Below, piece by piece: positions 1 to 8,300 of a DNA stretch of 64,000 bases. The notes beneath the pieces are model-generated. The model did not search any database. It saw nothing but the letters and a program-made list of their open reading frames with translations, and was not told where the DNA came from. This DNA is from Clostridiales bacterium (lineage in GTDB: Bacteria > Bacillota > Clostridia > Christensenellales > CAG-314). How positions within the stretch are numbered: position 1 is the first letter of the stretch; each line of letters begins with the position of its first letter. The stretch spans positions 499,347 through 563,346 of the forward strand of contig JAFLVM010000001.1 of assembly GCA_022508305.1 (NCBI GenBank), written 5' to 3'. Made by a program: the position numbers and the translations under genes.

Positions 1-3000
1 GGCATTTCTACAAGCAGTCCGCAGCCTTCGCAGTAACCCTTGTGGTTGTTGGAGTTTTCAACAGCTGTTGCGCTTGTTACAGCGTGTACACCACGGTTAA
101 CTGTGTCTTCAATGTTGCAAAGGGTACAATGTCTGTAGTGTTCGTGCGTGTAGGTGTCGTCCTTCCATTCGCCCCAAACGTGACCGTAAGTGGAGTCGAT
201 AGGCAGACGTCCGCCATTCTCACTGACGTCGGTTGCAAGCCACAAATCGATGTTTTCGATTTCTTTCATACCGTCTACGTCAGAGAAGTACTTGTTACAG
301 CCTACGCACTTGTAGTATTCAAGCGTACCGTAGGAGTTACAGGTGCTGTCTACGCGAGCGATAGTTTCGAGAGTGTGAAGTTGTCCGTTACGAGCGCCAC
401 ATTCGCGGCAGACCTCGAAGTGAGAACCGTTACCGGATTCCAAATCCGTGTTCCAAACGTGATCTTGCTTTTCAAGCGCTTGGTCACAGTATTGGCAAAC
501 CTTCCAGTGTCCGGTAGCGTCGGAGTGTTCTACAGTGTAAGTCGCGTCATCAGCTATGCTGTGGTCTTGCTTAAATTGATTCATGCAGACCGAGCAGTAA
601 GCCATGTGAGTTTCACTACCGTTGCTGTGGAAGTCCATACCAACGGCAGCCTTGTGCGCTTCAATGTTTTGACGAGCGTTACACTTTGAACATTCTTGCC
701 AGTGGTTGGTGTTGTCGAAGTTGTCAAACCAAACGTGTTGGTGACCGTCGTCAGGATTGGAACCGAATTCATAGTTTTCAATGAAGTGTTCCATCTCGTA
801 CACGCCTTCGTCGCCTGCTTGGATTGCATCGTCTACGTTTGATGTGTTTCTAATTCTCTTTTGATCTTCTTCGTAAGCTTTTTTCAAAGCTTCTCTGATT
901 TCCTCTTTTTGCTCTGCGGTGAATTCGTCTTCGCCACGTCCGTCGAGGTCTTCTAAAGCATCTTCGTAAGCTTGTCTAAGTTTCTCCAAAGCTTCCTGTT
1001 GAGCCGTAGCCAAAGGACCGTCCTTGTCAACTTCCAAAGCTGCTTTTGCAAGGGCAGCGTTGAGTTCGTCCATAGCTTCCTCAATAGCTTGAGGATCCTT
1101 GCTGTTTTCTACGCTCTTCAGGTTGTTCCAAGCGTCGTTGATCTCGTCTGTTAACGCCTTCTTTCTTGATTCGTCAAGCGAGCTGTCCGCGACCTTTCCA
1201 AGAACCTCGTCCTTTCTCACTTCAGCTGCGTCAACTGCTTCTTTGCACTCGCCGCAAACCGAGCAGATGTGGTTAGCGCTCCAGGTGTGTTCGGGATTGA
1301 TCTTACCTGCGCCTTGCTTCCAATTGAGCAGATCGCCTGTGATAACTGACTTAGCCTTGCTGTCTGAGAAGTAGTTGTTACAAACTTCGCAGTGCCAGTA
1401 AGCCTTTACGCCGGGGATACCGGTTTTGCAGTCTGCAGGTTGTTCCGAGGTCTCAGTCAAAACGTGGTTTTCACTGTGAATTTGACCGCAGTCGGGACAC
1501 TCTTGATAGTGGAGACCGTTGACACTGTCAACAAGCCAACTTCCGCTCCAAGTGTGGATAACAACTTTGTAATTGTTTTCGCAGACGGAGCAAACAAGCC
1601 AGTGACCTGTGTTGTTGTGGTTGTCAGCGTTTCTGTAGTCGTTACCGTTAGAAGTGTGATTTTCGGTGACGGACTTTTCACAGATGTCGCAAGTCTTTAC
1701 GTGAACTGTGTCGAAGGACTCGTATGCGCCCCATTCGTGCGTACTGTATTCTCTACGCTCGTTGCAGCCGTTCAAGCATGCGTACCAGTGACCGTTGTCG
1801 TCGGTTGTGTAATCTGTAGCCCAATTGTGTACGTGATCTTCACCGCCGGAAACGGGAGGTTCTACCGCTTCGATGATGTCGTAGCCTTCGCTGAGTTTGT
1901 CGCCTACTTCTTCTACGGATGTAGCAAGTTCAACGCCTCTCTTAGCCTCTGCGAGAGCTTCGTCCACCATTTCTTCGAATTTGGCGATGTCGCTGTCGCT
2001 CAAGCCTTCGGTTTGCTTTTTCTTTTCATTTGCCGCTTCTTCTAGCAGTCTGTAAGCTTCGTCTTTAGCGTCAGACAGGCTCTTTTCGTCTGTGCCGCCT
2101 TCGTTTTGATTGTTGATAGCCTCAAGGATATCACGTTCAAGTCTGTCACGTCTTGTCTGACTTGCGTGCGCTTCCTCGTTACCCTCAATCGAACGATCCA
2201 TATCGTCAAGTCGATTTGTAAAGTCGTCCTTATCTTCGGGGTCTGTAACCTTTTCGATAAGTGATCTCATGTCATCAACCCACTTGTCGTAGTTGTCGCA
2301 AACTGTGCAAACACCCTTTTCGTTCAAGCTGTGATCGGGTACCCAAACGCCTTCGCCGGTTGTCTTCCACTCGCCGAGGTCTTCAATGTAGGTGTAACCG
2401 TCCACGCCCTCTTTCTCGAAGAAGTTTTCGCCGCAACCTGTGCAGGTGAAGTATTCCTTGACGCCGTTTACTACAGATGAGCCGTCATACGAACAAATTC
2501 CGGGCACTGCAGCGCTCTTTTGATAGTCGTGTGATTGTGTGTACACGAATTGGCAAACGTTGCACTTTTGATAGTGTTGATTCTTGTTTTCTTGGTCAAG
2601 CGTCCAATTTGTGCTCCACTCGTGAGCAACTCTGCTCATTTCGTAACCGCAAACTTCGCAGTTTACCCAGTGAGCGTTCACGTTGCCTTGAATGTTAGTA
2701 CTTGCTTTGTGCTCTTCAAGAATGACGTAGCCGCAATCCGCGCATTCGCCTTGGTGTCTTTCGCTACCCTTGACGGTGATGTTACGGCTAGTCTCGTCAA
2801 GATAGTGTTCTGCGTAACCGTAGGTTTCGTTGCAGTCGGGGTCGGTACACTCAAGCCAGTGAGCCTTGTCGTTCTTCGTCCAGTTACCGCTCCAACTGTG
2901 TTCGTGTTCGGGGTTGTACGTAGGTACGATAGCTTTGATAGCCTCGATTCCTGCCTTCTTAGCCTTATCGATTGCTTCTTGATATGTATCTGCGTCGCTG

Positions 3001-5330
3001 TCCAAGCCGACAACTCTGTTGACGTTGTCGATAGCCTCTTGCAAAGCAGCGTCTACCAACGCGTCTAATTCGCGTTTTTCAGCGTCACTGAGTTTAGTGT
3101 CGTTTGCCCAACTGTCTTTTTGAGCTTGTGCAACTTGTTCAAGTTCTCTGATTGCCTCATCCTTAGCGTCGCGCAAGCCTTCTTCTTGCTTGTCAAGCGC
3201 AGCTCTAATTCTTGCCTCAATGTCGTCCAAAGTGGGCATGATAGGATTAGGAACTTTGCCGTTGGTTTTTACGTCGATGCCTTCAAGTTCAATCTCGAAC
3301 GCTTGCTTGACCCACGTACTGGGATCGGGGTCAGTGTCGTCGTCCAACAGAGAAACAAGCGCGCGCATTCTCTTCAGCCAGTCGGTGTAATCGTAACACT
3401 TGTTGCAAATGCCACGTTCGTTGATGTCGTGCTTGGGAGCAAGATAGCCTTCGCCACCCTCGCTCGTCCAGCTGCTTATGTTAGCAAGCTTTGTTTGTTG
3501 CTCGCTACCCTTTTCGTAAATAATTTCTCCGTCTTCGTCAAAGTAGGTTGAGCAAATCGTACAGTTGGAGTATCCCTTGTGACCTGCTTTGTTCGCAGTG
3601 TCAAACGGTGTACAGATAGGCTCTAATCTTTCCGTGACGTAGTAGATGTTGTTGTGCGCCTGTTGATTTTGCTGTGTGCAAACGTCACAGGTCTTGTAGT
3701 GATATTCTTTTGCCGTAGTCCAAGTAGCAGCAATTTGTTCCCAATTGTGAGTCACTCTGCCGAATTCGGCGTTACACGTTTCGCACACGTACCAGTGCGC
3801 GCTCACGTCGTGGTTATCTTTGTATGTTTCGCCCTCTGCTGCCTTGTGGTTTGCAATAACCAACTTGCCGCAGCCGACACAAGTACCCTCGTGACCGTTG
3901 AGGTTAGCTCTGTTGCTACCGATTTCAACTACGTGATCCGCTCTGCTGCCGTCTTGTTCAACGTAGCACAGCGTACACTCTTTGAAGTGTTGGTGACGCG
4001 TAGAGTCGTCAATCCATTCGCTCCAAACGTGACCGTTGGAGTTAACGGGAATGAATCCTTCGCCACCGGACTTGAGCCAGTCGCTAATCTTTTCTTCAAT
4101 CAACAATTTGCCATCTGCGTCAGAGAAGTACTCGTCGCAAACTTGACATTGCCAATAAGCCTGCGTACCGCTCGTCTTGCAGGTTGCGTCAACTTTAGCT
4201 GTCTCAACCAACCTGTGCGCTTGCTTGGTGTTAGTGTTGATCTGTGCGCAATCGGGACAGTATCTCCAGTGGTTGCCGTCTTCGTCGTGCGTGTAGGGCA
4301 ACGTGCTCCAGTCGTGGAATACACGCGCCACACCGTGATCTTCGCTACCGATTGATGCGACACACACACTACATTCAAATGTGTGATAGTAGTAACCTGC
4401 CTCGGGTTGCGTACCCTCTGCCACTACGTGGGGAGCCTTTGCAGCCTGTCTGCCGCAAATTGAGCACGTACCGACGTGGTTTTCGCCGTCACCGGTGTCT
4501 ACAAGTTGATAAGCATCGTCCGCATAGTGTCTTTGATAGAATTCGTGACCGCACGTTAGACAACTTCTCCAGTGGTATGTATCGTCAGAGTCAACTTCCA
4601 AGTAGTTTGAATTGTAATTGTGCTCTGCGTAAACAATAATGTCGCAACCTAAGAATGAGCAATCAGCGTGGTGAGTGTTGCTCACTCTGTTGTTGTCCGC
4701 GTCGTCGTCCTTCCATTCGCTTGACAGAGCCTCTTTGTGCTCTTCTGCCTCTCCGCAGTCAGCTGTACAGGGAGCGACGTGCATTGTTTCGCTACCGTCG
4801 GAAACTATTCTTTCGAATTGTCCCCATGTGTGGTTCTTGGTAATGGTTATCGTACAATCGTCTCTCGAGCAAAGTCCTGAGTGGGTGCTCTTGTTGTTGC
4901 TTGTCCATGTTAGCGGATCTCTTGCTTCGTGCGATTGAACGTAGCCGCAGCTTTCATATACGCACGTGTTGGTGTGCGTACCTGTGTTGCCGCCTTTCCA
5001 ACCCATAAACACGTGGTCTTTGCTTACCGTCAAGGTGCACTTGTCGTAACCGCATTCGCCGCTGTGTTGCGTAGCGTCACGGTCCGTCCAAGCTTGTGGG
5101 TCGGAAGGAGCGTGAGTTGTCGGAGCCATCGGGCACACGTCGCACTTACCGCTGTGCTGTCCGTCTTCGGTTACCGTCCACGCCCATTCGTGAGGCGCTT
5201 TCTCAGTTGCCTGTTCGTGACAGTTAGCGCACTCGTACCAGTGGTCGTTATTGTCCCATCTCCACACTGCGGGGTCGTGAATGCCGAATCCAAGTTCGCC
5301 TTCCTTGCAAGAAATACACTTGCCTTCAAT
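1..5330 (-). repeat. CxxC ribbon-like modules (at least 38) with three helical spacers
   Basis: After the beta-helix, short modules follow one another, each with one CxxC or CxxxC pair preceded by H-W or H-Y and an acidic or amide patch; several end in Y-F-S-D. Three stretches without cysteine (about 3290-2930, 2280-1860 and 1215-830) are charged, Ala/Glu/Lys-rich helices with the D-A-K-D-E-A and A-x-x-G-x-x-A-I patterns of DUF1542/FIVAR-type surface repeats. Paired CxxC motifs suggest metal binding or disulfides outside the cell. I cannot tell which from sequence alone. Confidence 0.75.
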
Positions 5331-8300
5331 GTCGGAAACAAACGGTCTCGACGTTGTGGGTTGATATCCGCCTACGTTGTTGGTGAATATTCTGTCTTCG
5401 TTTACGGTGATGCCCAAGCTACCCGAAACAGAAGTAATCAATCCGGTTATCTTGATGTACGCATCTTCCGCTACGTAAATGTTTTGCTTAATGTCTGTAT
5501 CTTTGTGGTTGTCTTTAATTACAGGAGTACCGCTAAATTGACACAGTGAGCTGGAAGCTACGTACAAACCGCCGCCAAATCCGTCCGTTGCCGTGTTACC
5601 GCTGATAGTACCGCCTGTAAAGTTGGACGTACCGCCGTTTGCGTACACACCGCCACCGCTTTCGCTTGCAACGTTAGCGGAGATTGTACCTGCGCTGAAT
5701 GCAAAGGTACCGCCTGCTACGTACACACCTGCGCCGTCAACAGCCTTGTTGCCGTTGATTTTTGCATTAGCGTGACTCATAGTGAATCCACCGCTTGCAA
5801 GATACACGCCGCCGCCATTTTCGCTTGCCTCGTTAGCAGAGATTGTGCCACCTGTAAAGCTAAACTTGGTTGTTGCGCCTGCTACGTACACACCTGCGCC
5901 GTTTACGGCCTTGTTCTCGATAACATTACCTGCGCTAAGAGCATACGTACCGCCATTGACGTACACACCGCCACCGGTTGTAGCTTCGTTGGCAGATATC
6001 GTAGCGGAACCGCTCATGTTGAACGCGCCATCGTTTATGTACACGCCTGCGCCGTTTTCCGCAGTGTTCTCGGTGATAGTACCTGCGCTAAACGCAAACG
6101 TACCGTTGTTAACGTACACGCCGCCACCGCTTTCGCTTGCATCGTTAGCCGAAATGCTGCCCGAAGCGATAGTTATTGTGCCTTGGCCGAGATATACGCC
6201 GGCGCCAAGCACAGCGTGGTTGTCGGAAATTTCGGGAGCACCCTCGCTCATAGTGAGCGCGCCGCTTGCAATGTACACGCCACCGCCGTTGCGCGTAGCC
6301 GTGTTGTCGGAAATTGTGCCACCCTTCAAGGTGAACGTCATGTTGCCTGTCACAAACACGCCTGCGCCGTCTTGCGTTGCTGTGTTACCGCTAATTTCGC
6401 CACCGGTCATCACAAATGCGCCTGCAGTGTAGTATACGCCACCGCCGTTGGTAGCCTCGTTACCGCTGATTGCGCCATTGATTACGTTCAATATGCCACC
6501 TGCAACGAATACGCCGCCACCGCTTACTGCTTTGTTTTTGCCGTTGATTTCGCCTCCGTTCAAGTTGAACGTACCGCTGTTGACGAACACGCCGCCGCCG
6601 TTACTGGTTGCAGTGTTGCCTGAAATTGTACCGATTGTAAAGTCGAAGGTGAGATTGTTGGTCAGGAACAAACCGCCACCGGTTGATGCCGTGTTACCGC
6701 TAATTTCGCCACCGGTCATTTTGAACGCGCCACCGGCATAGTACACGCCGCCACCGCTGCCTGTTGCCTTGTTGCCGTTGATTACTGCTTCGCTTTGCAA
6801 GTTAAACGTGCCTGCTTTTACGTACACGCCTGCGCCGTTAATAGCCTCGTTGCCGGAGATTGCGCCACCGGACATGTTAGTGGTACCGCCGGCCACGTAC
6901 AAACCGCCACCGTTTTCAACTTGTTTGTTAGCTTCTATCTTGCCGTCCGTCATGTTGAAGGTGCCGGCTTTGATGTATACACCGCCACCCATTGTGGTTG
7001 CCGTGTTGCCTGAAATGATACCTCCTTTCATATTAAAGATACCACCTTCAACATACACTCCGCCGGCCAATGGCGCTGTGTTATTGGAGATTACAGCCTC
7101 CCCTTCCATTGTAAACGTGCCTTTGACAAGGCGCACACCGCCACCGTGCATCGTTGCGGTATTGTCGATGATTGAACCGCCGCTCATGTTGAACGTACCG
7201 TTGTTAATGCACACACCGCCACCGTATCTAGTCGTATTGTTAGATACAACACCGCCGGTCATGTTGAGTGTTCCACCATCGTTTACGTACATAATGACGT
7301 TGAGAATGTAGTTGTAACTGACTGCGCCGCCGCTCATATTGATTACTCCGCCATATGTCAGTAAGGTACATTCGTTAATACCGGCAACAGTACCACCTTC
7401 GAAGTTTACAACACTTCCGGAATAGACGTGAACCAATCTGATTGAACCACACCCGATTACGCCGCCTTTTACGGTTACGTCCGATCTTTCGGCTTCTCCC
7501 TTTGCATATGCGCTTATCGTGTGATCAGTCTTGGTCTTTGCCAAGTCTTGAATGGTCAAACTACCGCCATTAGTAACGTTAAAAAGACGATTCATAGTCT
7601 CGTCGGAGACAAGATCTCCGGTAGACACTACTTTGTCGTTGAGGTCGAGTGTAAAAGCACCCGTTAGAGTGTGAGTTGTATCGAAACTATAGTTTACGCC
7701 AAACGTGATGCCCGTCGTAGAGCCTGACATTCTTATTTTAACATTAGCATCAGCTATGTAAACATCAAGACCTGCTTGGGTTGACTCGTTATCTGTTATC
7801 GTGCCACCGATAAAATAAATTGTACCACTACGTCTTGCGTAAATGCCGCCACCGTAAGGCGCCGTATTCTCGGTGATTGTTCCTTCATAGATATTTGCTG
7901 TAGCGTTGTCTTCAACGAACAAACCACCACCCATAGTTGATAACGTGGTGTTACCCTTAATTGTACCACCGGTCATATTGAAAGTAGTCTCAACATGTAC
8001 GGATACACCGCCGGCATGTTCATTTCCTGTATTGTAGGACACTTCTCCGCCGCTCATGTTAAATACGCCACCGACTATGTCAGCAACGCATACAGAGCCT
8101 GCTCTAGTAACGTTGTAACTAACTGCTCCGTCAAACATATTGAAGGTACCGCCACTTACACGGATTGCTGATCCGGCGCTAGTTGGTGTATTGGCACCTA
8201 CGATACTACCACTTAACAGGTTCAACGTTCCATTTGTTCTCACGGTAAACATTTGAACAGTGCCACTGCCGGCAATCGCGCCACCGGTAATTGCTATTGC

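Noticed and set aside
42..6741. Long plus-strand open frames across 1-9 kb
   Set aside because: They lie antisense to the giant minus-strand gene. Their repetitive Val/Pro/Thr-rich products are reflections of the beta-helix and CxxC codons and have no ribosome sites.
5550..7250. Regularly spaced repeats that look like a CRISPR array
   Set aside because: Units vary in every copy, are in frame with the giant gene and encode GGG-V-Y rungs; there are no identical repeats with unique spacers.
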